Origin: Candidatus Geothermocultor quzhuomuensis
GTDB lineage: Bacteria > Actinomycetota > Aquicultoria > Geothermocultorales > Geothermocultoraceae
Length of the DNA: 64,000 nucleotides
NCBI GenBank assembly: GCA_015711795.1
Contig: JACVJC010000001.1
Coordinates: forward strand, 60,787 to 124,786
Direction of reading: 5' to 3'
In this document: positions 44,348 through 53,895 of the stretch, piece by piece
How positions within the stretch are numbered: the stretch's first letter is position 1
How the letters are laid out: every line of letters begins with the position of its first letter
Made by a program: the position numbers and the translations under genes
Notes under the pieces: model-generated
What the model was told of the DNA's origin: nothing
What the model saw: the letters and a program-made list of their open reading frames with translations, nothing else
Database searches by the model: none

Positions 44348-46523
44348 TTTCACCTCCAATTTTTTTATCAGCTTCCCTTAAATTAGTTCTTATCCTTTCT
44401 CTTAATTCCCCTATTTTTCCTTTGTTCCAGGTTGAGATCTTAGAAAAATAACCTACTATTCTTGTAATTGAATAAACTTTTTTACTTTGGCACTTTGGGC
44501 AAAAGTTGTAAAGCCCCCGAGTAGTTTGAAGACACTCTTCACAAACAGTAAATTCTGGAGAAAAAGCAATTTGCTCAGCTTGAGTAAATTTGAAGGTTTT
44601 AATGACAAAATTTTTAATTGATTGAGGGTCGGGTTCATTTTCACCTAACCAAATGTGAATAATTGCCCCAGCTTCAATAAGCGGATGAAAAAGACTTTGC
44701 TTTTGAACCCGTTCAATATAATCAACTGGAGCATTAGCCGCCAAGTGAACTGAATTAGTGTAGTAGCATTCAAGATTATCTAAATTGCCCTTAAGAACTT
44801 TTCTCGCTTCCTCGGGATAATATTTTAAATCTAGTTTGGCCAATCGATAAGCAGCAGATTCAGCTGGTGTTTCTTCCAAAACAAACTTCATCCCATATTT
44901 TTTTGAGAATTCTCGACAATAAAAGTTCATAAAAGAAATGACTTTTAAGCCAAACTTTAAAGCATCATCAGACTCATGTAATTGCTTTCCTAGATGAAAT
45001 TGAACCATCTCATTTAAACCTAAAATACCAACCAAATAAGTTAAGCGATTGATTCGAAGATATGGCTCTCCATCCTTGGAAGCAGCAAAAAAAGCAAGTG
45101 GTCCTCTTTCCTTGAGTTCTAAAAGATTTAAAATGAAGTCTCTCTTTTCAATGTGTGCCTTAAAGGCCATCTTTAATGCTTCTTTTAATTCCGAAAATAA
45201 GATTTCATCGTCTCCTTTAGCTTTATAGGCAATTCGAGGTAAATTAATAGTCACATTTTGGAGAGCAGTAAAACGCATCTTTTCCGGGGTTTTTGTTTCT
45301 TGTAAATCTTCTTCTCCCAAGCGGAGTTTTAAACGACAACATTGGCTAACAGTAACTTGCCCTCCTCGGTCAAAAACAAAATAAGTAATTCCTTGCTTGG
45401 AAGCAACCAAACAAGCTAAATCCAAAATCTCTTCCCAGCCAGGAGTAGTAAAGAATTCTTCATTTATGTGCAAGAGGGGTTTGGGGAAAACAAAGGTTTT
45501 ACCAGTAGCATCTCCCTGAAGGTAAACATCAAAAAGACTCTTGAGAAAGAGGTTGGCTTCATACTCAAATTCCTTGTAGGTAAGACATTCATCATCAGGC
45601 TCATTAACCGAAATAATCTCACCATTAACTCTCTTCATATATTTGCCACCAGGGCCGAGAGCAGGAGTATCTTGAAAATGTTTAGGGATGCCATAATATA
45701 AATTGAAATCAGTAAAAACTACCTGTGACCCTCTTGCCCCTGCTAATTGATTAAACTCATAAATAAGCATTTGAGCAAGTTGTTTTACCTGCTCATAAGA
45801 ATAATTTCTAATTAAAGGAGCAAAAAAGATATTAACAGCTTCCCAGCCAATTGCTCCAGCAAAATGAGATTGAAGAGTTGAAGCCATTTTAACCATATGA
45901 CCAATTAATACCTCTGGATGCTTAGCTGGCGAAGAAGATGAGGTAATATTGGGTAAAGATAAGCCATATTTTTTTACATATTCCAAAGAATTGCCTGAGC
46001 AGTAGGGTCTAGTAATGAATCCTAAATCATGAAGATGAATATCTCCTTTTAAATGAGCATCTGCGATATCCTTACTGAAAACCTTGGTCAAAGCATATTG
46101 CTTAAGAACACTTTCAGCTAGGGTTAAATTAATCGATTCGGGGTTATGAGTAGTATTGCTATTTTCACGATTGGCATTAAAGATAATTTGTTCCACATCA
46201 AAGATTGGTAAACCCAAGTGGGTATGTCTTTGATGAAACACCTCAAATCCTCTTTGAAGCATTTCGATGTCGATTATTTCACGAATAATACTTGTTGTAA
46301 CAGTAGTTAACCCACTTTGAAAAATCTTTCTCTCAACTGAATTTGCAATCTCTTGAGCCAACTCAACTGGCATATTAACTTCTCTCACTAAACAATTAAT
46401 GATTCTGCTCTTATCCCAAGAGTTAACCTCTGCTTTCGATGAAGTTGTTACTAATAAAGCAATATCGGTTGTATCACCTCTCTCCCCGACCTCAATTACA
46501 TTAATAACTTTTGGTGCTACCAT
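44310..46523 (-). CDS. nrdD: Anaerobic ribonucleoside-triphosphate reductase (class III)
   Basis: Reduces NTPs to dNTPs in the absence of oxygen. The N-terminal ATP-cone spans about residues 5-95. The catalytic barrel carries SQCCRLKL and QNVTINLPR. A C-terminal zinc site (CEEC, CPKC) precedes the glycyl-radical loop RIVGYFS. At 737 residues it is full length, with a tail of about 40 residues beyond the radical site. The consensus AAGGAGGT lies seven bases before the ATG. A NrdR-like box overlaps its candidate promoter. Confidence 0.96.
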   Translation of the reverse strand: MVAPKVINVIEVGERGDTTDIALLVTTSSKAEVNSWDKSRIINCLVREVNMPVELAQEIANSVERKIFQSGLTTVTTSIIREIIDIEMLQRGFEVFHQRHTHLGLPIFDVEQIIFNANRENSNTTHNPESINLTLAESVLKQYALTKVFSKDIADAHLKGDIHLHDLGFITRPYCSGNSLEYVKKYGLSLPNITSSSSPAKHPEVLIGHMVKMASTLQSHFAGAIGWEAVNIFFAPLIRNYSYEQVKQLAQMLIYEFNQLAGARGSQVVFTDFNLYYGIPKHFQDTPALGPGGKYMKRVNGEIISVNEPDDECLTYKEFEYEANLFLKSLFDVYLQGDATGKTFVFPKPLLHINEEFFTTPGWEEILDLACLVASKQGITYFVFDRGGQVTVSQCCRLKLRLGEEDLQETKTPEKMRFTALQNVTINLPRIAYKAKGDDEILFSELKEALKMAFKAHIEKRDFILNLLELKERGPLAFFAASKDGEPYLRINRLTYLVGILGLNEMVQFHLGKQLHESDDALKFGLKVISFMNFYCREFSKKYGMKFVLEETPAESAAYRLAKLDLKYYPEEARKVLKGNLDNLECYYTNSVHLAANAPVDYIERVQKQSLFHPLIEAGAIIHIWLGENEPDPQSIKNFVIKTFKFTQAEQIAFSPEFTVCEECLQTTRGLYNFCPKCQSKKVYSITRIVGYFSKISTWNKGKIGELRERIRTNLREADKKIGGENEGKVFLQERLS

Positions 46524-46556
46524 CTCTTACCTCCTTTTTTCTTACAATTTTTAATG

Positions 46557-46603
46557 ATACTAAATCTGCTACTTTTAAATTTCTTATATACTATATATTG
46601 TAA
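46557..46603. promoter_or_regulatory. NrdR-like box with a degenerate partner
   Basis: ATACTATATATTGTAA at 46588-46603 matches 13 of 16 positions of the NrdR consensus ACACwATATATwGTGT. A second, much poorer copy, ATACTAAATCTGCTAC, starts at 46557, exactly 31 bp (three helix turns) away, the spacing typical of NrdR box pairs. The strong box overlaps the -10 region of the candidate nrdD promoter. No nrdR gene is in this window. Confidence 0.6.
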
Positions 46604-46623
46604 GTTATTTTTTTCTTTGTCAA
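46597..46623 (-). promoter_or_regulatory. Candidate nrdD promoter
   Basis: A perfect TTGACA -35 at 46623-46618 (minus strand) is followed after 15 bp by TACAAT (46602-46597), or after 17 bp by CAATAT. The NrdR-like box covers the -10, an arrangement suited to repression when dATP is high. Confidence 0.5.
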
Positions 46624-46734
46624 GACTTTTTCTAAAAATTTTTAAAATTTTTTGGTGAGTTAAATTTATTTTAAAAACTAGCTATAACAATTTTTGTCCA
46701 ATCTTAAGAAAAGAAGAGGTGCAATCTCCCCAAA

Positions 46735-46769
46735 CAAGTGCTTGCCTTTAAAGTAATAAATGTTAAGAT
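46735..46769 (+). promoter_or_regulatory. Candidate lexA promoter and operator
   Basis: TTGCCT (46742-46747), 16 bp, TAAGAT (46764-46769) upstream of lexA. The inverted repeat CAAG-TG-CTTG (46735-46744) overlaps the -35 and could be a self-operator. It does not match known LexA boxes (CGAAC-N4-GTTCG, CTGT-N8-ACAG) and is not found at recA, so the operator idea is weak. Confidence 0.3.
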
Positions 46770-46787
46770 AAGTAAAGGGAATAAATT

Positions 46788-47402
46788 ATGAAAAAATTAA
46801 CAAAAAGGCAGGAACAAGTTTTTAACTTTATCTTATCTCAAATCCAAAAAAAAGGTTATCCTCCTTCAATCAGGGAAATTGCTGAAAGTCTTAATCTTTC
46901 CTCTAGTTCAACGGCTTATGTTCACCTTAGTTCACTTGAAAAGAAGGGATTTTTAAAAAGAGAAAGGTTTAAACCAAGAGCATTAGAAGTAATTAATTTA
47001 CATGATGCTCCCATTCTTACTTCTTTAAAAATTAAAAAAATCCCTTTAGTTGGAAAAATTTCAGCTGGAAAACCAGTTCTAGCCCAAGAAAATATTGAAG
47101 AATTCTTTTTTCTCCCAGCCAATTTTGTTAAAAAAGAAAATCTCTTCATCCTAAAAGTTAAAGGGGACAGCATGATTGAAGCAGGCTTATTCGAAAATGA
47201 TTATCTCGTTTTTGAGCAAAAAAATTATGCTGAAAATGGTGATATTGTGGCAGCTTTAATTGATGACGAGGTAACTGTCAAGAAATTTTTTAAAGAAAAA
47301 GACTATATTCGACTTCAACCAGCTAATAAATTATATGAACCAATCAGGGTAAAAGAGGTCACCATTTTAGGAAAAGCTATTTTTCTCTTTCGAACACTTT
47401 GA
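46788..47402 (+). CDS. lexA: LexA repressor
   Basis: SOS repressor of 204 residues. The N-terminal winged helix (LTKRQEQVFNFI, YPPSIREIAESL) is followed by the S24 self-cleavage domain. The Ala93-Gly94 cleavage bond (ISAGKP), Ser128 (KGDSMI) and Lys165 (EVTVKK) are all present, so autoproteolysis should work. It is divergent from nrdD and separated by a 264-bp regulatory region. In actinobacteria lexA lies near nrdR, recA and hflX, consistent with this neighbourhood. Confidence 0.96.
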   Translation: MKKLTKRQEQVFNFILSQIQKKGYPPSIREIAESLNLSSSSTAYVHLSSLEKKGFLKRERFKPRALEVINLHDAPILTSLKIKKIPLVGKISAGKPVLAQENIEEFFFLPANFVKKENLFILKVKGDSMIEAGLFENDYLVFEQKNYAENGDIVAALIDDEVTVKKFFKEKDYIRLQPANKLYEPIRVKEVTILGKAIFLFRTL

Positions 47403-47404
47403 CT

Positions 47405-47947
47405 TTAAATTGCTTTCTCTATCTTTTCTAAGGCAAGGCGGGCAAAAAATCTTGAAGTTTCCTTTAAGTGTTTTATCTCAGTCTGATAACCTTGAGCTAC
47501 ATGTGTTTCTATCTCTAAAGTCAAGTTATCCCTTAAAATTCCTAGATAGTGGGCGGGGCTTCCTCGATTATCAATGCCTTCCCAAGCTGGATAACCCTTT
47601 AGATAATAAAAATTTGGTAAATATGGATAGTTCTCTTTTCTTTTTCTCTTAATACTGGCTTTCCCTAAATCCTTTTGAGGATAAGAAGTTAAAATAATTA
47701 CACTATAAATGTGGCTTCCCTTTTTAGAAAAGTAAACCTGGGCAAAATCACCTTCTTCATTAATGCTTTGAAGGGTATATCCCTTAACACTCCTAGGAAG
47801 GAGCACTAAGAGCTGGCTTTCTTTGTCTTTGTTTATTAATTGAGCTTTGCTCTTTTCCCTGCTAGCTTTCCTTTGGCAAGAAAAAGGAGCAAAAATTAAA
47901 AAAAGACTTATAATCAATATTAACTTTTTAAAAATTAATCTTCTCAT
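47405..47947 (-). CDS. Putative lipoprotein
   Basis: 180 residues. The N-terminal signal (basic MRRLIFKK, hydrophobic core LILIISLFLIFAPF) ends in a lipobox-like PFSC, so Cys24 is probably lipidated. The mature domain is mixed alpha/beta (VKGYTLQSINEEGDFAQVYF, HYLGILRDNLTLEIE). No family recognised. It converges with lexA, and its 5' end is 60 bp downstream of hflX. Confidence 0.6.
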   Translation of the reverse strand: MRRLIFKKLILIISLFLIFAPFSCQRKASREKSKAQLINKDKESQLLVLLPRSVKGYTLQSINEEGDFAQVYFSKKGSHIYSVIILTSYPQKDLGKASIKRKRKENYPYLPNFYYLKGYPAWEGIDNRGSPAHYLGILRDNLTLEIETHVAQGYQTEIKHLKETSRFFARLALEKIEKAI

Positions 47948-48007
47948 TTTTTCACCAAGGGCAAGGGCTTGAATGTATTTAATATAAAATTTAAGGAAAA
48001 AGTCAAG

Positions 48008-49147
48008 CTATTTTTTATAAATTTTTTCAGCTGATGGTTTTTTCTCTAATTTAATTATCCCTTTCTCAGCTAATCTTGTTTCAATTGCAAATAAAACTGA
48101 TTTGAGATTTATGCTCTTCAGAGCAGAAATAAAGATGCCTTGAGGAAATCTTTGATGAAGCCTTCTTATTTCAAAAGAAGAAATAAGATCAATCTTGTTA
48201 AAAATCTCAATTTGCGGAACTTGAGAGGCCCCAATTTCAGAGAGAGTTTCTTGGACTGCATTGATTTGGCTTTCGAAATTAGGACTTGAAGCATCAATAA
48301 CGTGGAGAAGAAGATTTGAATGCCGGACTTCATCTAAGGTTGAACGAAAGGCAGCTATTAGCAAATGAGGGAGCTTTTGAATAAAACCAACGGTATCAGA
48401 GATAACAACAGGATAGCCTTGAGAAAAATAAAGTTTTCGCGTAGTGGAGTCAAGGGTAGCAAAAAGCTTGTCCTCAACAAAAACCTTGGACTTGGTTAAA
48501 GCATTTAAAAGAGTAGATTTACCTGCATTAGTATACCCAATTAAAGAAATAGTGATAATCCCACTCTTTTTCCTTTTCTTCCTTTGATTCTCTCTTCTTC
48601 TTTTAACCTTAGCTAATTCTTTCTTTAAATGAGCAATTCTTAATTTTATCCGCCGTTTATCAACTTCTAATTTTGTTTCACCAGGTCCTCTTGTTCCTAT
48701 CCCCCCACCTAGGCGAGAAAGTTCAATTCCTTTCCCTCTTAAGCGAGGCAAAAGATATGTATATTGAGCTAGCTCTACTTGAAGCTTTCCTTCTTTTGAA
48801 TGAGCCCTTTGAGCAAAAATGTCAAGAATTAAAGCGGTTCGATCAAGAACTTTTGTCCCTAAAATGTCCTCTAATTTGTGCTGTTGAGAAGGGGAGATTT
48901 CCTGATCAAAAATAACTAAATCAGCATTGCAAGAATGAACTATTTGGTGAATTTCCTCAGCTTTACCAGGACCAATAAAAGTTCTTGGATGGGGAGCGTT
49001 TCTTTTCTGAATTACTTTAGCAATTGTTTGGCCACCTGCGGTAAGAGCTAACTGTTCAAGTTCATTTAAGGAATTTTCAACTTCTTGAGGCGATACATTA
49101 GGTAAATGGAGATTAACTAAGATAGCTCTTTCTTTAAGAGAATTTAT
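48008..49147 (-). CDS. hflX: GTPase HflX, no usual start codon
   Basis: Ribosome-associated GTPase that splits or rescues stalled ribosomes. The first ATG/GTG/TTG in this frame is a TTG at 48751, but conserved HflX sequence continues upstream without stop: [39 protein letters not shown] and [16 protein letters not shown]. The frame opens after a stop at 49171 and the only initiation-like codons are ATC (49153) and ATA (49147). The ATA sits in ATAA, overlapping the dapL stop by four bases exactly as a normal ATGA would. G motifs GYTNAGKST and [10 protein letters not shown] are intact. The size from ATA is 379 residues, normal for HflX. Start placement is inferred. Confidence 0.85.
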   Translation of the reverse strand: MNSLKERAILVNLHLPNVSPQEVENSLNELEQLALTAGGQTIAKVIQKRNAPHPRTFIGPGKAEEIHQIVHSCNADLVIFDQEISPSQQHKLEDILGTKVLDRTALILDIFAQRAHSKEGKLQVELAQYTYLLPRLRGKGIELSRLGGGIGTRGPGETKLEVDKRRIKLRIAHLKKELAKVKRRRENQRKKRKKSGIITISLIGYTNAGKSTLLNALTKSKVFVEDKLFATLDSTTRKLYFSQGYPVVISDTVGFIQKLPHLLIAAFRSTLDEVRHSNLLLHVIDASSPNFESQINAVQETLSEIGASQVPQIEIFNKIDLISSFEIRRLHQRFPQGIFISALKSINLKSVLFAIETRLAEKGIIKLEKKPSAEKIYKK

Positions 49148-50325
49148 CCTGATTTTTCTCTCACTCCTTTAAAGGCTCTCTCGATTCTTTTCAAAGCAAG
49201 GTTTAGCTTCTCATCATTAACGGTTAATGAAATTCTAACATAGCCTTCTCCTGCTGAGCCATAGGCAATACCTGGCGAAACAACCACTCCAGCTTTTTCT
49301 AAAAGAAACTCAGTAAAACTAGTTGAACTATGACCCCTTGGGACAGGCACCCAAATGTAAAAAGTTGCCTTGGGCTTTTTAACCTCAATGCCGATTTTTT
49401 TTAAGGTTTCAATCACCTTATCTCTTCTCTTTTGGTAAATACAGCACATTGCTTTAATAGATTCCTGGGGACCTTTTAAAGCTGCTATTCCAGCATATTG
49501 AATTGGATTAAAAATCCCTGAATCGATATTGGTTTTGACCCGACCCAAAGCTTCGATAACTTTGGCATTTCCAACTGCAAAGCCAATTCTCCAACCAGTC
49601 ATATTATAAGTTTTAGAAAGAGAATGAAACTCAATCCCAACATCCATTGCCCCTGGAACTTGAAGAAAGCTCGGCGCTTTATACCCATCAAAAGTTATTT
49701 CGGAGTAAGCATTGTCATGGCAAACAACTAAGTCAAACTTCTTAGCAAACTTAACAACTTCTTTGAAAAAATCAAGAGTAGCAGTTGCGGAGGTTGGATT
49801 ATTTGGATAATTAATGAAAATTAATTTCGCTCGTTCAGCAATTCGTGAGCTAATGGCATTTAAATTAGGAAGAAAATCATTTTCTTTTAATAATGGCATA
49901 AAATGCGAAACTCCTCCCGCAAAAAGATTTCCTGATTGATAAACAGGATAACCGGGGTCAGGGATCAAAGCGAGATCTCCGGGATCGATAAGGGCTAAAA
50001 AAATGTGGGCAATTCCCTCCTTAGAACCGATTAAAGGTAAAATTTCTCTATCAGGGTCTAGATTGAGCTGGAAGCGATGGTAACACCAATCCCTTATCGC
50101 TTCTCTTAATTCTTTTAATCCATAGTAAGAAGGATATTGATGATTTGGGGGGAATTGAGCTTCCTGACAAAGCTTTTCAATAATATGTTGAGGAGTTGGT
50201 TCAACCGGATCTCCTATCCCCAAACTAATAACATCTAAAGCAGAAGCTTTTTTTTCTGCAATTTTTTTATCAATCTCAGCAAAAAGATATGGTGCTAAAT
50301 TTTCAATCCTCTTTGCCAATTTCAC
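49144..50325 (-). CDS. dapL: LL-diaminopimelate aminotransferase
   Basis: Converts tetrahydrodipicolinate to LL-DAP in a single transamination, bypassing DapD/C/E. PLP fold-type [41 protein letters not shown] and the PLP lysine region [20 protein letters not shown]-started longer frame (50361) includes the ribosome binding site inside it; GTG at 50325 has GGAGG nine bases upstream and is preferred (393 residues). The neighbouring dapF favours DapL over generic aspartate aminotransferases of this family. Confidence 0.88.
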   Translation of the reverse strand: MKLAKRIENLAPYLFAEIDKKIAEKKASALDVISLGIGDPVEPTPQHIIEKLCQEAQFPPNHQYPSYYGLKELREAIRDWCYHRFQLNLDPDREILPLIGSKEGIAHIFLALIDPGDLALIPDPGYPVYQSGNLFAGGVSHFMPLLKENDFLPNLNAISSRIAERAKLIFINYPNNPTSATATLDFFKEVVKFAKKFDLVVCHDNAYSEITFDGYKAPSFLQVPGAMDVGIEFHSLSKTYNMTGWRIGFAVGNAKVIEALGRVKTNIDSGIFNPIQYAGIAALKGPQESIKAMCCIYQKRRDKVIETLKKIGIEVKKPKATFYIWVPVPRGHSSTSFTEFLLEKAGVVVSPGIAYGSAGEGYVRISLTVNDEKLNLALKRIERAFKGVREKSG

Positions 50326-50405
50326 CTTTCTTTGCCTCCAATTAAAAATTTGTAATTTCAATTGATAAAAGATTAAGAATCATTAGAAAAAGCCTTTGCT
50401 TGCGA

Positions 50406-51266
50406 TTAAATTTTTTCTAAATATTTTGGGTTAAGCTTGCCAACATATATTTCCTCAGCTTCCCCAGTTAAATAAATTTGATTGTTCCCTCCCCACTCAA
50501 CTTCAAGGTCACCACCGGGTAAGTGAACAACCGCTTTTGAAGAAGCTTGCCTCGTTTTAACAGCTGCGGCTAAAGAAGCACAAGCACCCGTCCCACAAGC
50601 TAGTGTTTCACCTGCCCCCCTTTCCCAAACTCTTACCTTTAATTCATTAGCTTTAATTAACTGAACAAATTCAACATTGGTCTTTTCAGGAAAAATAGAA
50701 AGATTCTCAATGAGTGAGCCCAGCCTTTTAAGTGGGAGAGAGTCAATATCTTCAGCAAAAATAACACAGTGAGGATTCCCAATTGAAAGACAGGTAACCT
50801 TAAGCCTCTCTTCTCCAACATTAAGATTGAAATTAACAACTTCATCAACATTTAAAAGGACAGGAACGTCCTGAGGTTTAAAAGAAGGGGTTCCCATCTC
50901 CACCTTAACTTTGACAACTTCATTATTTTTAAAAATAAGCTGAACTGTCTTTAAACCTGCTAAAGTCTCAATTTGAATAAAATCTTGCTTGGAGAGACCG
51001 CGCTCATAAAGATACTTAGCCATACATCTGATACCATTTCCGCATATCTCAGCTTGTGTTCCATCCGGATTATAAAAAGACATAAAAAAATTTCCTTGGC
51101 TGGAAGGTTGAATAAGGATTACACCGTCGGCTCCAATACCAAAATGACGATCACAAATTTGAACAATGATTTGAGGTGAAAGAGCAAGTGATTTATTCAA
51201 GTCTTCAATGATTATAAAATCATTGCCCGTTCCTTGAAATTTACTAAATTCTAATCCTTCTTCCAT
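50406..51266 (-). CDS. dapF: Diaminopimelate epimerase
   Basis: Epimerises LL-DAP to meso-DAP for peptidoglycan and lysine. The two catalytic cysteines are seen in CGNGIRCMAKY and ACGTGACASLAAA. FQGTGNDF opens the protein. The ATG at 51266 is preferred, with AAGTGG upstream; a GTG at 51278 is in frame. About 286 residues. It sits between miaA and dapL. Confidence 0.95.
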   Translation of the reverse strand: MEEGLEFSKFQGTGNDFIIIEDLNKSLALSPQIIVQICDRHFGIGADGVILIQPSSQGNFFMSFYNPDGTQAEICGNGIRCMAKYLYERGLSKQDFIQIETLAGLKTVQLIFKNNEVVKVKVEMGTPSFKPQDVPVLLNVDEVVNFNLNVGEERLKVTCLSIGNPHCVIFAEDIDSLPLKRLGSLIENLSIFPEKTNVEFVQLIKANELKVRVWERGAGETLACGTGACASLAAAVKTRQASSKAVVHLPGGDLEVEWGGNNQIYLTGEAEEIYVGKLNPKYLEKI

Positions 51267-51287
51267 TTTTAAAACCACTTAAAGTTA

Positions 51288-52220
51288 TTATAACCAACTC
51301 TTTAACTTTTTTATAATTTCTTCAACTAATTCTTCCTTACTTTTCTCATAAGCATCGAGCCAAATAACCCTTTTATCATTTTTAAACCAGGAAAGTTGAC
51401 GCTTAGCGAAGTTTCTTGTTTTCTTCTTTATTTCTTCAATTGCCTCACTTAGAGTGCACTTATCTTCTAAAAAATTAAATAATTCGCGATAACCTAATGC
51501 TTGGCGGGCTGTTAAAGCTAATTGATATTTTCTTTTCAAATACCTTACTTCTTCAAGAAAACCATTTTCAATCATCTTTTCAACTCGCTCATTAATTTTT
51601 TGATAGAGAATATCACGGGGTAAACTAATTCCAAAGACTTTGGCAGGATAAAAAGGAATTCTCAATTTCCATCTCTTTTGGTAATCGGAAAATTTCTTAC
51701 CTGTTAATTGGATAACCTCAAGAGCTCTAATAACTCTCCGAACATTTTGAGGATGGATATTTTGAGCTGCTTCAGGATCAATTCTTTTTAACTCTTCAAA
51801 AAGAACTTCTTTCCCTTCTTTCTCTGCCCTTCTCTCTATTATTTTCCTAAGAGAGGAATTTAAAGCCCCTGAAGGAAAGTCAAGGTCATCAAGGACAGCT
51901 CGAACATATAATCCAGAACCACCAACTAACAATGGAATTTTTCCTCTTTGAGATATTTTCTCAACCGCCTCGCGAGCCAGTCTTTGGTATTCAGATACGC
52001 TAAAGTTTTTATCTGGTGAAATTAAATCAATAAGGTGATGAGAAACTTTTTTTCTCTCCTTTGATGTAGGTTTAGCTGTTCCAATGTCCATTTCTCGATA
52101 AACTTGCATTGAGTCAGCGGAAATAATTTCAGCTCCTATTTTTAAAGCTAGAAGCAGACCAATTTTACTTTTCCCAGCCGCAGTTGGACCAACAATAGCA
52201 ACTATTTTTGTTTTAGTCAT
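51288..52220 (-). CDS. miaA: tRNA dimethylallyltransferase
   Basis: Adds the isopentenyl group to A37 of tRNAs reading U-starting codons. P-loop GPTAAGKS (residues 11-18), then SADSMQVYREMDIGTAKPT, HHLIDL and GGSGLYVRA. Full 310-residue length. MiaB, which methylthiolates the same base, is the upstream neighbour. A TAAGG directly abuts the ATG, giving a poor ribosome binding site. Confidence 0.96.
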   Translation of the reverse strand: MTKTKIVAIVGPTAAGKSKIGLLLALKIGAEIISADSMQVYREMDIGTAKPTSKERKKVSHHLIDLISPDKNFSVSEYQRLAREAVEKISQRGKIPLLVGGSGLYVRAVLDDLDFPSGALNSSLRKIIERRAEKEGKEVLFEELKRIDPEAAQNIHPQNVRRVIRALEVIQLTGKKFSDYQKRWKLRIPFYPAKVFGISLPRDILYQKINERVEKMIENGFLEEVRYLKRKYQLALTARQALGYRELFNFLEDKCTLSEAIEEIKKKTRNFAKRQLSWFKNDKRVIWLDAYEKSKEELVEEIIKKLKSWL

Positions 52221-52429
52221 CCTTAGTTAACTTAAAAGTTTTTTTATATCCTAAAGATAACTTTTGAATTTTAAACAAAAAAATTTAAAATTTTGGATCA
52301 TTATAATTTTTTTCTTATTTCGTGCTTAGTTAATCCTTTTTTATTCATTAGAATTTATTTGGTTTTAGGCAATTATGGGTTAAGACTTTTTGGTGCTTTG
52401 AATTTTAGACTTGCCTTACTTCTTATTCT

Positions 52430-53773
52430 TTACCCCTTGAACCTTTTTGTTTCCTCAAAATTACTTAGTGCTTCGCCAATTAAATGAAAGGGATGGGCTT
52501 CTTTAACTTTTACCATTTTGAATTGGTTAGCCCATTCACTATTACCCTTAAAGTTTACCACTTTATTTGTTCGAGTCCGTCCAGTTAAAAAATCTTTACT
52601 TTTTTTACTTATTCCCTCCACAAAGACTTCAACAACTTTTCCGAGTAGGAGAGCATTTCGACTTAAGGAAATCTCATTTTGCAATCTAATTAGTCTTTTA
52701 AACCTTTCCAATTTAATATGATAGGGTATCTCTTGCTGGAGATTAAAGGCTGGAGTTCCTTCCCGGGGGGAGTATATAAAACTAAAAATCTGATCGAACT
52801 GGGCTTTTTTAACTAAATCAATTGTCTCTAAAAAATCTTCTTCGCTTTCTCCAGGAAAACCAACTATTATATCAGTAGTAATGCTAACTTCGGGAATCTT
52901 TTGTTTTACCTTTTCAATTAATTCGAGATAGCTTTCTTTAGTATATTTCCGGTTCATTAGTTTTAAAATTTTGGTTGAACCTGCTTGAACTGGAAGATGT
53001 AAATGTTCGCAAACCTTAGAACAATTTGCTGTTGCTTCAATTATTTCATCCGATAAGTCTTTGGGGTGAGAAGTAGCAAATCTTATTCTTTTCAGCCGAT
53101 CTAGTTTTTCAAGCTCATAAAGAAGGTGAGCAAACTTGCCTCGACCATAAAGGTCTTTCCCATAAGAATTTACGTTTTGTCCAAGGAGCGTTATTTCAAC
53201 TACTCCTTCTTCACTTAACCTCTTGACTTCTTCAACAATTTCCTCAATGGGGCGGCTAATTTCCCTTCCCCTGACATAGGGAACAACACAATATGAACAG
53301 AAATTATTACATCCAGTTATGATTGTTATCCATGCTTGAGAGTGGCTTTTTCTTAAAGAAGGAAGAGATGTGGTTTTGACATTAAACCTTTCCTTTATAT
53401 CAACTACTGGAACCTTATCTTTTCTTACTTTTTTAATTAACTCAGGGAGAGAAGCGATGTTGAAAGTTCCAAAAATAATATCAGCAAAGGGAATTCGCTT
53501 TAAAATTCGTTCACCCTCCTTTTGCCCGGTGCAACCACCAATTGCCAAAATAAATTTTTTCTTTTGCTTGAGAGATTTTAAGGAAGAGGCAAAACCATAA
53601 AAACGCTCTTCAGCATGTTTTCTAACGGAACAAGTATTAAAAATAATAACATCGGCTTCCTCTGGCAAAGCACAAATTTTATAACCTTCTTTGATGAGTA
53701 AGCCAGCGATTTTCTCAGAATCATGTTTATTCATTTGACAACCAAAAGTCTTAATAAAAAATTTATTCATCAA
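52430..53773 (-). CDS. miaB: tRNA-2-methylthio-N6-dimethylallyladenosine synthase
   Basis: Radical SAM methylthiotransferase. N-terminal UPF0004 domain (KTFGCQMNKHDSE, FNTCSVRKHAE, GGCTGQKEGE) supplies three cluster cysteines; the radical SAM domain has a complete CNNFCSYC, in contrast to the RimO of this window. A C-terminal TRAM domain follows (VEVFVEGISKKSKDF). 447 residues. The 209-bp gap after its stop, 52221-52429, is AT-rich with no gene supported. Confidence 0.96.
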   Translation of the reverse strand: MMNKFFIKTFGCQMNKHDSEKIAGLLIKEGYKICALPEEADVIIFNTCSVRKHAEERFYGFASSLKSLKQKKKFILAIGGCTGQKEGERILKRIPFADIIFGTFNIASLPELIKKVRKDKVPVVDIKERFNVKTTSLPSLRKSHSQAWITIITGCNNFCSYCVVPYVRGREISRPIEEIVEEVKRLSEEGVVEITLLGQNVNSYGKDLYGRGKFAHLLYELEKLDRLKRIRFATSHPKDLSDEIIEATANCSKVCEHLHLPVQAGSTKILKLMNRKYTKESYLELIEKVKQKIPEVSITTDIIVGFPGESEEDFLETIDLVKKAQFDQIFSFIYSPREGTPAFNLQQEIPYHIKLERFKRLIRLQNEISLSRNALLLGKVVEVFVEGISKKSKDFLTGRTRTNKVVNFKGNSEWANQFKMVKVKEAHPFHLIGEALSNFEETKRFKG

Positions 53774-53895
53774 TTACCAACCCTAATTACAAATCTTCAT
53801 TTAGTTAATATAAACATATCTTTTGAGGTTATACCTAAAAAGTGGTAAGGAATTTAGCATCATAAAGTGGCAAAAGAAAAAATATTAATAATCCA

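Noticed and set aside
48008..48751. hflX as a truncated gene of 247 residues starting at TTG 48751
   Set aside because: The upstream in-frame sequence encodes the whole conserved HflX N-terminal domain without a stop, so the short form is an artefact of requiring a usual start codon.
52293..52487. A 64-codon hydrophobic plus-strand frame in the miaA-miaB gap
   Set aside because: No ribosome binding site, low-complexity Leu/Phe/Ile composition, and its 3' end lies in the opposite strand of miaB; typical of AT-rich noncoding sequence.
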